The position numbers and the translations under genes are program-made. Shown in pieces: positions 26,897 through 35,254 of a stretch of 64,000 nucleotides of DNA; positions within the stretch are counted from its first letter, which is position 1, and each line of letters opens with the position of its first letter. Below the pieces are notes generated by a model. That model did not search any database and was not told the DNA's origin. It saw only the letters and a program-made list of their open reading frames with translations. The DNA is from Bog-473 sp963783245 (lineage in GTDB: Bacteria; Actinomycetota; Acidimicrobiia; Acidimicrobiales; RAAP-2), in NCBI GenBank assembly GCA_963783245.1, contig CAWAMS010000002.1, forward strand, positions 1,426,001 through 1,490,000, written 5' to 3'.

Positions 26897-27814
26897 CTAG
26901 TACTGAAGCACCACACCCTGAGAGCTGCTCTCGCCTCCGGCTGTCTGCCAGGTGGCGGTGAGGGGCGCTGATGACGGAGCAATCTGCCAAGCCGTTGAGG
27001 TCCCGTTGGGGAAATCCCAGTACCCAGCGTTGTAGTACGTCCAGGGTGCCGCAGGCCCGGTCTCGTAGGCATCGAGGGTGTCGACTCCTATGACCGCGAT
27101 ATTTCCAGCCGCTCCGGGTGAGACGGTAAAGCTTTGATTCGCGAGGTACCCCGGACTAAGGACCTGGCCACCACCGTTGATGAAGCCAGTGGCGGGTTTG
27201 TTGAACTCCACCGCCATGGCGTCCCATGCATTGGTCGGCGTGTTCACCGTGACCGTGTCGCCTGTGCCGGTCGTGTTCAAACAGACCCATATCTCGTAAT
27301 CGGCACCGTCGTTGTACGAGTTGACGAACTGGAAGGTGCCTATTGATGAGTTGATGCTGGTGACGGTATTCGTCTCGGTGCCAGGGTCGGTCAGGGTCTG
27401 GATCTGCAGCACGACAGTGTGCCCGACCCCGGTGTTGTGAGCGAGCACTTGGTGGGACGTCCCACTACTGAGGCTGGTGGTGTTCCCGGTAAAAGTACCT
27501 GTGTCGTCTGCCTGTACGAAGGCAACTGATGACGACGAGCCGGTAGTGGTCGTTGTGGTGCTGGTGCCCGTCGTCGTCGTCGTACTCGGGGGGACCGTGG
27601 TGGTGGTCGTGTTCGCGGCGCACGTTGCGACGAGCGGCGTGGACCAAGTGCCCTGCAAGGTGCCACCCGAACAGTTCACGGTAACCGATTGGCCCGGTTG
27701 AAGACTGACCGACCTCGTAGTAGCTCCTTCAGAGAGCGTCGTGAGACCGACAGCGAACCCGACGAGAGCAATAACCAAGCCGATCGATACTCCTCGAATC
27801 TTACGAATTCTCAT
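26897..27814 (-). CDS. Secreted protein with Thr-rich linker
   Basis: 305 aa from the ATG at 27814, preceded by a strong AAGGAGG ribosome-binding site. Signal peptide: basic start then GVSIGLVIALVGFAVGLTTLSEGA. A small N-domain (SLQPGQSVTVNCSGGTLQG) is followed by a Thr/Ser/Pro linker (about residues 70-100) and a beta-rich domain of about 200 aa (NAWDAMAVEFNKPATG, SPGAAGNIAVIGVDTLDAYETG, TATWQTAGGESSSQGVVLQY) typical of adhesive or wall-bound surface proteins. I cannot assign the domain. Codon use is less GC-rich than the core genes. Confidence 0.7.
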   Translation of the reverse strand: MRIRKIRGVSIGLVIALVGFAVGLTTLSEGATTRSVSLQPGQSVTVNCSGGTLQGTWSTPLVATCAANTTTTTVPPSTTTTTGTSTTTTTTGSSSSVAFVQADDTGTFTGNTTSLSSGTSHQVLAHNTGVGHTVVLQIQTLTDPGTETNTVTSINSSIGTFQFVNSYNDGADYEIWVCLNTTGTGDTVTVNTPTNAWDAMAVEFNKPATGFINGGGQVLSPGYLANQSFTVSPGAAGNIAVIGVDTLDAYETGPAAPWTYYNAGYWDFPNGTSTAWQIAPSSAPLTATWQTAGGESSSQGVVLQY

Positions 27815-28234
27815 CGTTCCTCCTTGCTGTTTGTAATCCTCCGTCATCGGTTGACCTTCTTGCTGAGTGCTTGAAAACGACCGGGAGTCAGTGGGACTAC
27901 CTCGTCGTGGGTCGCTTGACCACATTTGGTGACGTTCGTTGTCCCAGCACTCAACGCCGCGATGTCGAGGCCGGTCCACTCGCGACGATCTCTCCTGCAC
28001 AAAAGCGGCAGAGGGCGAAGAATGCGGGTTCCGATCTCCACACATCGCTGTGCAGATTCCATCGGGCGCCGACCGTTCTTGGAGTCGTGGTGAGTCTCAT
28101 CCACCTGAGCGGTTACACGTCCCAAGGTGACCGCCATTGGATCTACAGCGCGAGCATTCAACACAGCCCAACCTTTGGCTATGACGACGGAAAGGCGAAC
28201 CCTTCGTGTCTAGGAACCCTCGCTGTAGAAGGCG
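27815..28234. other. Intergenic, nothing recognised
   Basis: About 420 nt upstream of the secreted-protein gene; frames here are short or Arg-rich. The promoter of the secreted-protein gene should lie at its left end, but I cannot place it. Confidence 0.4.
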
Positions 28235-28682
28235 TCAACGAAACCCTACCCTCCCCAAGCGGCCGCAACAATCATCGTGGTAGCGAGGCGGATCCGGCTG
28301 ACGCGAGTCCGCTCCGGGGTATTGGTCAAGTGGCTCAAGCGTGGGGTGGAGTCCCCCCATGTTCAGGCCGTTCCACCAGCGCCGAGATGCCGGCCCCAGG
28401 AGTGCGGCAAAATCATCCCGCTCTGGGCTGACGCCTTCCATCGGCCGACCGTTAGAAGATTCACCGCCCGCGATGTGGGTTTCATATTCTTGGAATATCG
28501 CCTTGGCAAGTTTCGGCGGCTTCTCGTCCGCGGCCTTGGTCGATCAGTTCTGCCAAGTGTTGACCCATTTGCCAGCAGCGCCCCAAGGAACATCGACGTT
28601 CATTTCGTTCGAGTGAGAACGACGGGCATGCCTCAATTAGTCGATCCATCACCTTCCATGCTTCATCATCGGCTGGAGACAT
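28235..28682 (-). CDS. Hypothetical helical protein, frameshifted
   Basis: From the ATG at 28682: MSPADDEAWKVMDRLIEACPSF... MGQHLAELIDQGRGREAA. After one indel near 28505 the next frame runs KLAKAIFQEYETHIAGGESSN... DDFAALLGPASRRWWNGLN and on to a stop at 28235. The combined layout (helix, Pro-Ser-Phe, helix, a Glu-His segment and a Trp-Trp region) looks like a DUF7674-type small protein, which is a weak match. A second lesion in the Arg/Cys-rich segment is possible. Confidence 0.4.
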
Positions 28683-28944
28683 GCCAGCCGTTGAAACGCC
28701 TCCGTCCTCCGTCCTCCGGTCTCGTCGTGCGGATAACCAAGTCACCGATACGCCCGGAACGCGTGCACGCCCGACCACGGTTGAGGAAGTTCGTTTGTTG
28801 ACCACTGGCGTTTTCGCCACAGGTAAAAGGCGTACGTGGAAGCGGTGAACCGATGAACCTTCGGGGGTCGCAGTTCGGTTTCAATCTGATTGCTTGTGCC
28901 CGAAATCGGCGGGGTGCTATCGGTGGCAGTGGTACCGTCCAATC

Positions 28945-29163
28945 ATGGCAAGAAGTAGTTCGGGTCTGCCCAATGGATATCCATTCCTTTACAATCTCGG
29001 GTTGACATTTCTGGCGGTTCTCTTCGCGGTATTCACCGGCATCCATCATGTATGGGCGTTAACCGTCATCTTCGCCATCTTGTCGCTGTGGAGCGCATAC
29101 GCCACCTTCACTTGGATTCGAGGGTTTGCCCGTCGGTGGAGCGAGAAGGGCTCAAGGCGGTAA
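28945..29163 (+). CDS. Small two-TM membrane protein
   Basis: 72 aa from the ATG at 28945: two hydrophobic helices (LGLTFLAVLFAVFTGI and ALTVIFAILSLWSAYATF) and a basic C-terminal end (RGFARRWSEKGSRR). Typical of small integral-membrane proteins of unknown function. Well isolated, with no operon partner. Confidence 0.55.
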   Translation: MARSSSGLPNGYPFLYNLGLTFLAVLFAVFTGIHHVWALTVIFAILSLWSAYATFTWIRGFARRWSEKGSRR

Positions 29164-29191
29164 AAGTTCGCGACCCGTCGTTCGGGGCAGT

Positions 29192-29434
29192 TCATCGCTT
29201 TTTTGCTTGCTGATTGACTTGCTCAAGGAATTGGCCGACGGCAACTCCCACAACGAAGCCCTCTGCCTTAGCTCTCGACGTAGGGGTGAACACGTATTGA
29301 TCCCCTGTGAAAACGAGCCATGTTGGACCCGAAGCGCGTTGCAAAGTCCGACCATCCTGAGCTCTGACGGCGGAGCGTCGACCTGATCCAGGCGAGCTGC
29401 ATCCGTACAGGCCGCTCTGCGTCTCGGGGTACTA
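29192..29434 (-). CDS. Possible small protein, no clear start
   Basis: A minus-strand open frame of about 80 codons to the TGA at 29192 reads QDGRTLQRASGPTWLVFTGDQYVFTPTSRAKAEGFVVGVAVGQFLEQVNQQAKKR. The composition looks coding and the end is an amphipathic helix, but no ATG or GTG with a ribosome-binding site is visible, so the 5' end may be missing or frameshifted. Confidence 0.3.
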
Positions 29435-29499
29435 CGCCTAGCCCATAAGGGCCGGATCGTACCGGCGAATGGGGCCCCAGAATGTGTCGGATGCACCGA

Positions 29500-30093
29500 C
29501 TACCCAGGCGATCGTGGACCTTGCGGGTGGACAGTCTCGCCCCGGGCCAGCATCTCGACGAACTGCTCTATGCGTCTCGCTCGGGTCTCGATCTTCTTTG
29601 CGCTTCCGATTCGATAGAGGATGGAGTACCTGTTCGCACTTGTGAGCTTGCGAAACGTCGCGCGAGCACGGGGATTGGCCGCCAGGGCGTTTGCCAGGTC
29701 CTCTGGAACTGCCATGGCGGCTTGTCCGGCGTAGGCGGAATTCCATCGTCCATCGGCTTTTGCCTGGAGAACCTCGTCTTCCCCTGATCGATGCATTCGG
29801 CCGGAGGTGCTCAACCTCTCCGCGATGGTGACGTTGCGTCGAGACCACGGGCTCCGAGCCTTTCTGGGCGTGAATCGTCGCAGGAACGTTGCGCTGTCGC
29901 GACGCCCGAGCTGCCCATCGATCCAGCCAAAGCAGATCGCCTCGTCGAGCGCGTCGGCGTAGGAGAGCGTTGTCGGCTGTGTGGTGCCCTTCTTGGCAAG
30001 GACGAGCCACACTCCTTGCGACGTGGAATGGTTACTCCTCAACCAGGTCCGCCATTCCGCAGCATCAGCAACCAACAGCTCTGAAAGATCCAC
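29500..30093 (-). CDS. YdeI/OmpD-associated family protein
   Basis: 197 aa. The N-terminal block EWRTWLRSNHSTSQGVWLVLAKKG, then LSYADALDEAICFGWIDGQ, FLRRFTPRKARSPWSRRNV and the C-terminal PRARATFRKLTSANRYSILYRIGSAKKIETRARRIEQFVEMLARG form the full YdeI/OmpD-associated pattern (DUF1905-like helical tail). Members are linked to resistance to antimicrobial peptides in some enterobacteria, but the molecular role is unknown. Reads intact. Confidence 0.85.
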   Translation of the reverse strand: MDLSELLVADAAEWRTWLRSNHSTSQGVWLVLAKKGTTQPTTLSYADALDEAICFGWIDGQLGRRDSATFLRRFTPRKARSPWSRRNVTIAERLSTSGRMHRSGEDEVLQAKADGRWNSAYAGQAAMAVPEDLANALAANPRARATFRKLTSANRYSILYRIGSAKKIETRARRIEQFVEMLARGETVHPQGPRSPG

Positions 30094-30263
30094 GGCGTCA
30101 CGGTATCTCCGTTGTGCCGACGTGCGTCACCTTCCGGGAGCGAGGATTGAAGTGGCCAAGAGGGGCACTCTCGGGACAGGACGACAAGGGGCTCACGCAA
30201 TGGCGTAACTTCGGATTCGACCGACCGAACACATCGACCATCCCGTCAGAGAAGGGAGCTGCT

Positions 30264-31187
30264 ATGCAAGCCATCACCGTTCGAGACCACGCTGCCGGCG
30301 CCGGTGGACTCGCCCTGACGGATGTGGCCTACCCACACGCGGCCGAGAACGACGTCATCGTACGGGTGCATGCCGCCGGGTTCACCCCCGGCGAGCTGGA
30401 CTGGTCGTCGACCTGGGTCGACCGCGCCGGGCGCGACCGTACGCCGAGCGTGCCTGGGCACGAGCTGTCGGGAGTCGTCGCCGAGCTGGGGTACGGGACC
30501 ACCGGCCTCAGTGTCGGCCAGCGGGTGTTCGGCCTGTGCGACTGGACTCGCAACGGCTCCCTGGCCGAGTACGCCGCGGTGGAAGCCCGCAACCTCGCTC
30601 CCCTTCCGGCTGACATCGATCACAGCGTTGCCGCCGCCCTGCCGATCTCCGGGTTGACGGCGTGGCAGGCGCTTATTGACCACGCCCACCTCACGACAGG
30701 CCAGACCGTCCTGATCCACGGGGCCGCGGGCGGTGTCGGTTCGATCGCCGTGCAGCTCGCTCTCGAGGTAGGTGCCGTCGTTATCGGCACGGGCCGTGCA
30801 ACGGATCGCGACACCGCTCTCGGCTTGGGGGTACATGCGTTCTTGGACCTTGAGGCCGACAAGCTGGAAGATGCCGGCGAAGTTGATGTGGTGTTCGACG
30901 TGATCGGCGGCGAGATCCTCGACCGATCGGCTGCACTGGTGCGCGCCGGCGGCACGCTCGTCACCACCATCAGGGTGCCCACGGTCCAGCCCAAGGACGG
31001 CCGCGCGATTTTCTTCGTCGTCGAAGCCGACCGTTCCCAGCTTGCGGACCTCGCACAGCGGTGCAGAGATGGACGGCTCAAGCCGATCGTCGGAGCGGTA
31101 CGGCCCCTCGCCGAAGCGCCTGCTGCGTTCGCCCCCGACCGACGCAGCCCCGGCAAGACGATCATCCGCATCACCGAAGGCGAATAG
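30264..31187 (+). CDS. NADP-dependent zinc-less MDR oxidoreductase
   Basis: 307 aa from the ATG at 30264, with AAGGGAGCT 5-10 nt upstream. Medium-chain dehydrogenase/reductase of the quinone-oxidoreductase type: GroES-like N-domain (VIVRVHAAGFTPGELDW, VPGHELSGVVAELG), then the Rossmann dinucleotide motif TVLIHGAAGGVGSIAVQLA and GTGRATDRDTALGLG. Catalytic-zinc ligands are not in the usual spacing, as in quinone reductases. Substrate unknown; the gene stands alone. Confidence 0.88.
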   Translation: MQAITVRDHAAGAGGLALTDVAYPHAAENDVIVRVHAAGFTPGELDWSSTWVDRAGRDRTPSVPGHELSGVVAELGYGTTGLSVGQRVFGLCDWTRNGSLAEYAAVEARNLAPLPADIDHSVAAALPISGLTAWQALIDHAHLTTGQTVLIHGAAGGVGSIAVQLALEVGAVVIGTGRATDRDTALGLGVHAFLDLEADKLEDAGEVDVVFDVIGGEILDRSAALVRAGGTLVTTIRVPTVQPKDGRAIFFVVEADRSQLADLAQRCRDGRLKPIVGAVRPLAEAPAAFAPDRRSPGKTIIRITEGE

Positions 31188-31399
31188 CCCCCCAAGGGTG
31201 TCCCACCTACTGCCCGTAGCGCCCCCGGCAAGCGTTCGGAGACATTATCGGCGGCACGATTGACGGATGCTCACTATGGACATCAGCGGATCCGTCGATG
31301 GGTCGCGGTGCTCCGACGTACCGGAGCGCGCCACCTTCGGTTGTGTTAGCAATGGGGGCTGCGCTTCCGCGCAATTACCTCGATGAAGGGACCGTAACC

Positions 31400-31640
31400 G
31401 TGTTTGTGACAGTAATCCATCGAATCCACGACCCCGAGGGCTTTCAAGCCGCCGAGGCCAAGGCCCTCGAAGCTGGGCTTCCTGCCCACGTAGCGTTGCC
31501 GATCCACCCGGCCACCAACGATCACAAGTTGGCATTTGCATCTGGGAAGACGAATCGGTCGACGCCGTTCGTGAGGTGAGTTAAGGCAGCGGTTGGACCA
31601 GGGCCAACAACGAGAAGCTCCGAGATGCACGTGGACGGAA
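31400..31640 (+). pseudogene. Short alpha/beta protein, frameshifted
   Basis: From a GTG at 31400 the frame reads VFVTVIHRIHDPEGFQAAEAKALEAGLPAHVALPIHPATNDHK. It then shifts: the next frame gives ICIWEDESVDAVREV, where an in-frame TAA follows. Further sequence (AVGPGPTT) resembles the missing end. The pattern resembles small ferredoxin-like-fold proteins of the DUF4242 kind, a weak match. At least two lesions. Confidence 0.45.
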
Positions 31641-31851
31641 TGACGCCACAGTTTTGACAAGTAGTCGACTGATCGTCGGCGACTCAGGCCTCCGCGCGGT
31701 GATGGATTGCAGGCTAGGGGTTGGCGTACCGAGCCAGTCGTCCACAGGGGAAAGATGTCCCGAACCCCGCGCCAACCGTGACCGTCAGTTGCACGTCCTA
31801 GGGTGCCGCACGGTGCACTCCGGCCTGTCGTTCTGGGGCAGGCGGGACTCG

Positions 31852-32145
31852 TCAGGAAACCACGTCGTAGAAGGTCTGTATGACGCCCTGATCGAGAGTC
31901 GCAAGCACCTTCTCCAGGTGACCGCTCGCCATGATCAACTCGCCAAAAGCAGCGTCGTGTGCCTCGCGTGATGACCAAGTCTGAACGAAGGCGGAGCATC
32001 GCGGATCGGCCTGATCGCGCAGTATGTCGAATGACTTGCATCCGTCGGCAGCCAACATGCGTCGCCGCCCCTCGCACTGCAGAGAGAGCAGCGTCGTCTC
32101 CTGACCGGCTGCCACGTGAAACAGGGTCACGGTCGTAACGCTCAT
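31852..32145 (-). CDS. Antibiotic-biosynthesis-monooxygenase (ABM) domain protein
   Basis: 97 aa from the ATG at 32145 (MSVTTVTLFHVAAGQETTLLSL). The layout beta-alpha-beta-beta-alpha-beta with CKSFDILRDQADPRCSAFVQTWSSREAHDAAF and the final VLATLDQGVIQTFYDV fits the dimeric ABM/ferredoxin-like fold. Such single domains degrade or oxidise small aromatic compounds or haem in known cases; the substrate cannot be told here. Confidence 0.75.
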   Translation of the reverse strand: MSVTTVTLFHVAAGQETTLLSLQCEGRRRMLAADGCKSFDILRDQADPRCSAFVQTWSSREAHDAAFGELIMASGHLEKVLATLDQGVIQTFYDVVS

Positions 32146-32263
32146 GGACGTTCCTCGAATTCCTGAAGGAGGCTGGCCAGAACAGTACAGTATGACCGGG
32201 ACCGCCGCCTCGGCGGAGTGGGAGCGCGGGCCGTACAAAACAGGGTTGTCTACGCTGTCCGGT

Positions 32264-32509
32264 ATGAGGCGCTTTGGATATGACGCCGGCTATCACGACG
32301 AAGATTCCCCCGAACTTCGCACCTTGGGCGAGGTTACGATCGTGCCGGATGATGCCGACGAACTGCGTCGTATCGCGTCGTTCCTTTTGGATGTGGCGGA
32401 TCTCCTTCGAGATCACGGCGAAGCCTTCGGTCACGAGCACTTTCAACATTGGATGCGTCAACGGGGCGAGAACGGCGTCGACATAGACCTAATCGTTTCC
32501 CGACGATGA
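32264..32509 (+). CDS. Imm32-like small protein
   Basis: 81 aa from the ATG at 32264. The central stretch VPDDADELRRIASFLLDVADLLRDHGEAFGHEHFQHW strongly resembles the C-terminal half of the Imm32 immunity family (a helix followed by HG-x-FGHEH). If real, it would protect against a polymorphic toxin, but no toxin gene is nearby. The resemblance is from memory of the family pattern. Confidence 0.55.
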   Translation: MRRFGYDAGYHDEDSPELRTLGEVTIVPDDADELRRIASFLLDVADLLRDHGEAFGHEHFQHWMRQRGENGVDIDLIVSRR

Positions 32510-32601
32510 ACCTTTGGGCACCACCCTGCGGAACGTCGGCTGCCAGCGTGGCCACCAGTATCCCAGTTGTGCCGACCGCCGCACCGCACCGGCGCTGAGG
32601 G

Positions 32602-33042
32602 TCACCCGTCTCCGATCTGACGAGCGTCATTGCGCAGCACGGCGACACACCTCATCTCGAACACCGCATCGGCTTCGAACAACTCCGTGATGCCGACATC
32701 GGTCCATGCTGGATACGGCATCTCAAGGAATTCAGCGGCAACCCGAAGGACAACGTCGGCTTGCGCCCGGAGGCCGACCCTATACGTCGTGACTTCGACA
32801 ACGTTGGGCCACTGCAACCCCGCTTCGGAGAGTGTCAGCGCCACGTTCTGGAATGTCTGTCGAATCTGTGCCTCGGGGTCATCTGAAAAGGTCCCATCTG
32901 GCATATCGCCCGTATGGCCCGTCAGGCGCACAACATCTCCGGATCTGATGGCGGCAGGGATGCCGGTCGCTGCGTAAAACTCGCTCCACGAAGCGGGTAT
33001 TACCGCGTCTCGTCTGGTCTGGCGATCCTCGGCTCCACCCAT
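32602..33042 (-). CDS. RidA/YjgF-family protein
   Basis: 146 aa with the RidA fold: IRSGDVVRLTGHTGDMPDG (substrate-entry strand), QIRQTFQNVALTLSEAGLQWPNVVEVTTYRVGL, FLEMPYPAWTDVGITELFEADAVFEMRCVAVL. RidA enzymes deaminate reactive enamines from PLP enzymes; the catalytic Arg of the canonical group normally lies near the end (here EMRC is in place), so deaminase activity is plausible. A single-gene unit. Confidence 0.85.
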   Translation of the reverse strand: MGGAEDRQTRRDAVIPASWSEFYAATGIPAAIRSGDVVRLTGHTGDMPDGTFSDDPEAQIRQTFQNVALTLSEAGLQWPNVVEVTTYRVGLRAQADVVLRVAAEFLEMPYPAWTDVGITELFEADAVFEMRCVAVLRNDARQIGDG

Positions 33043-33216
33043 TCTCGGTCACCTTCTCTTCTAGTGGACTCGGGTTGATCGTAACGGAGGAGGAACTCGG
33101 TTGCCTCAGACCCGGTGCACGGGAACAGGCCGCAAGATGCAGCAAATGACTTGTTTCATCATCCGCCGTCCTAACTGGTGATTAGATCAGAAGTCCACGC
33201 GGGGAAGGACCACTAC

Positions 33217-33816
33217 ATGTCCAAATCGGTGCTCTACATGTCGATGTCGCTCGACGGGTACATCGCTGGCCCAAATGACCAACCCGGCAACCCCGGCGGT
33301 GACGACTTCATGAGACTGCATGAGTGGTACGGCTTTGCTGCAGACGCTGGGCCGACCGAGGAGACCATTGATTCGGCGGAGATGGGCAAACACTTTCTCG
33401 ACGAAATAAGGGGAACCGGTGCTGTCCTTTCTGGGCGCAACACTGCAGAACAGACCGATCACTGGGGCGGGGACCACCACGATGGCGTGCCAATCTTTGT
33501 CCCCAGTCACCGGTCGCCGGGTCCGTCGGTCGCCAAGTATCCGTTGGTGACCTATGTAACGGATGGGATCGCCAGCGCGATGGCGCAAGCGAAGGCCGCC
33601 GCAGGTGACCGCAACGTCCTGGTGCATGGCGCCTACACGGCGCAGGCGGCACTTGCGGCAGGTGTCCTCGACGAGTTGCAGATCCATCAGGTCCCGGTGT
33701 TGTTCGGCAGTGGGCGTCGACTGTTTGAAGTGTTGCCGGAGAGGATCGAGTTGGAGATCGTACGAGTGATCGACACCCCAGAAGCCACCCACATCCGATA
33801 CCGCATCGCCTCTTGA
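33217..33816 (+). CDS. RibD C-terminal / dihydrofolate-reductase-like protein
   Basis: 199 aa from the ATG at 33217 (GGGGAAGGA upstream). Dihydrofolate reductase-like fold: LYMSMSLDGYIAG at the start, GTGAVLSGRNTAEQTDHWGG, PLVTYVTDGIASAMAQAKAAAGDRNVLVHGAYTAQAALAAGVLDELQIHQVPVLFGSGRRLFE. The family includes pyrimidine reductases; many actinobacterial relatives are NADPH-dependent reductases of unknown substrate. Intact. Confidence 0.87.
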   Translation: MSKSVLYMSMSLDGYIAGPNDQPGNPGGDDFMRLHEWYGFAADAGPTEETIDSAEMGKHFLDEIRGTGAVLSGRNTAEQTDHWGGDHHDGVPIFVPSHRSPGPSVAKYPLVTYVTDGIASAMAQAKAAAGDRNVLVHGAYTAQAALAAGVLDELQIHQVPVLFGSGRRLFEVLPERIELEIVRVIDTPEATHIRYRIAS

Positions 33817-33862
33817 TTGTCGACTCGGCCAATAAAGCGAGAGGGCGCCCGACGGCGGTCGC

Positions 33863-34837
33863 CTACTTCGCGGTTGGCGTCGTCATCGGGACGCTCGTCG
33901 CTGTTGTCGTCCATACCCGCACGTCGCGTACAGTCATGCTGGCCCCCAGGAGAGTCGGCGAACCTAGCGAGTTCTCCATCACGAGGTACATCGGGCCGGG
34001 CAGGGAAGCGTGCAAACGTCCGACGACGCGACCGTCATAGACGAAGGTGACGCTCGTGGTGGTCCAAAGGACCCCATAGGTGTGAGTGCCCGCGGTGGCA
34101 CCTCCGACTCCTCCAGGGTTCGAGACCGCATCGGAGTTCGACCCTGACTCGATGTGGAACTGACCGGTCGAAAAGCCTTCCATGATGTCGATCTCGCCGG
34201 TTGCGGGCCAGTTCTGCCCAGTGAGCCAGAGGCCGGGCCAGTTCGCAATCACCCCGTGGACCGAAGGAACGGTGGCGGTGTACTCAACGTAGACAGATCG
34301 GCTGGGGGAAGGTGCAATCTGAAAGCCAATGTGACCGGGCTGTCCATCAGAGGGGTTGGAACTCACGAGGGCGCCGGTGCGATTCGAGTTCAGCTTCAGT
34401 TCAAGCCCGTTGGCGTCAACCGACACATTCGAAGAGTCCATCACCGTGTTGTTCTGCTTCTTGCCATTGCCGAACCAGTCTGATGACCAGACGGACCTCT
34501 GCAATGATCCTGAGCCGAATTCGTCGTCGAACACGAGGTTCGTGGGGGCGTTGAGATGGGCGGGTGCATCGGGAAGGGCTCCGATCGAACCCGTCGCGGT
34601 CGTGGCGACCACACCAGCACAGATACCGAGAAGCGCAAGGACGACGACAATCATGGCGACCTTGGAAGGCGCTTCACGGATCGTCCGTTTGACTGACCCG
34701 AGTACCCGGTGGGGAACTCCGGCCTTTGGTGGAGATGACCGTGCTGATGGTGGCGGGAGCGTCGGCTTCCCCTCTGCGATGCCGCGCACTTGAGGGCTTG
34801 CGTCGCCTTGCCGTCCCTCGAGCTCGTCCGTCCTCAT
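33863..34837 (-). CDS. GH16-family secreted glycoside hydrolase
   Basis: 324 aa from the ATG at 34837. An N-terminal charged segment precedes one TM or signal-anchor helix (VAMIVVVLALLGICAGVVA). The rest is a GH16 beta-sandwich: LVFDDEFGSGSLQRSVWSSDWFG, then the catalytic strand GEIDIMEGF (ExDxxE), WPGLWLTG upstream, and YGVLWTTTSVTFVYDGRVVG. GH16 enzymes cleave beta-1,3/1,4-glucans or galactans. The catalytic Glu-Asp-Glu is intact, so it should be active outside the membrane. It is near a secreted PQQ-propeller gene, though not overlapping. Confidence 0.85.
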   Translation of the reverse strand: MRTDELEGRQGDASPQVRGIAEGKPTLPPPSARSSPPKAGVPHRVLGSVKRTIREAPSKVAMIVVVLALLGICAGVVATTATGSIGALPDAPAHLNAPTNLVFDDEFGSGSLQRSVWSSDWFGNGKKQNNTVMDSSNVSVDANGLELKLNSNRTGALVSSNPSDGQPGHIGFQIAPSPSRSVYVEYTATVPSVHGVIANWPGLWLTGQNWPATGEIDIMEGFSTGQFHIESGSNSDAVSNPGGVGGATAGTHTYGVLWTTTSVTFVYDGRVVGRLHASLPGPMYLVMENSLGSPTLLGASMTVRDVRVWTTTATSVPMTTPTAK

Positions 34838-35254
34838 CAACTGCTCCCAGCCTCTTGTACTGTTCGAGATCACCGGCAGTCTTGGATGTTGCAGTTTCCC
34901 AGTTGCATCTCCCAGCCGACACACTGAGCCAGAGCATCGGATCCCTTCCGAACTATACGACGCTGGAGGAAATCCGGTACAGCGGCCACCTCGGCTCCGA
35001 CGACGGGGCGCCCGAGTGCACGTCGTGACGGCCATTTGCTCGCCCGCACCACTTTTGAGACAGCGACAGCACCCGGGTCGACCACTCAGCCTTGGAGGGT
35101 GCGTCGTCCCTCCAGGTCTCGGCCAAGTGTGAGATCACGGGTCGACGTTCCTCGATTGCCAGCCGCCGCCAGGCGGCCGGCTCCCCGACCGGCAAGCCTT
35201 CGAGCCCTGGACCGACTCGATCTCGTCGATCCCCGAACCGACAGTCAAAGATTC
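34838..35254. other. Intergenic, nothing recognised
   Basis: About 420 nt between the GH16 and propeller genes (both minus strand). Short frames on both strands, with no family resemblance. The GH16 promoter should be here. Confidence 0.4.
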
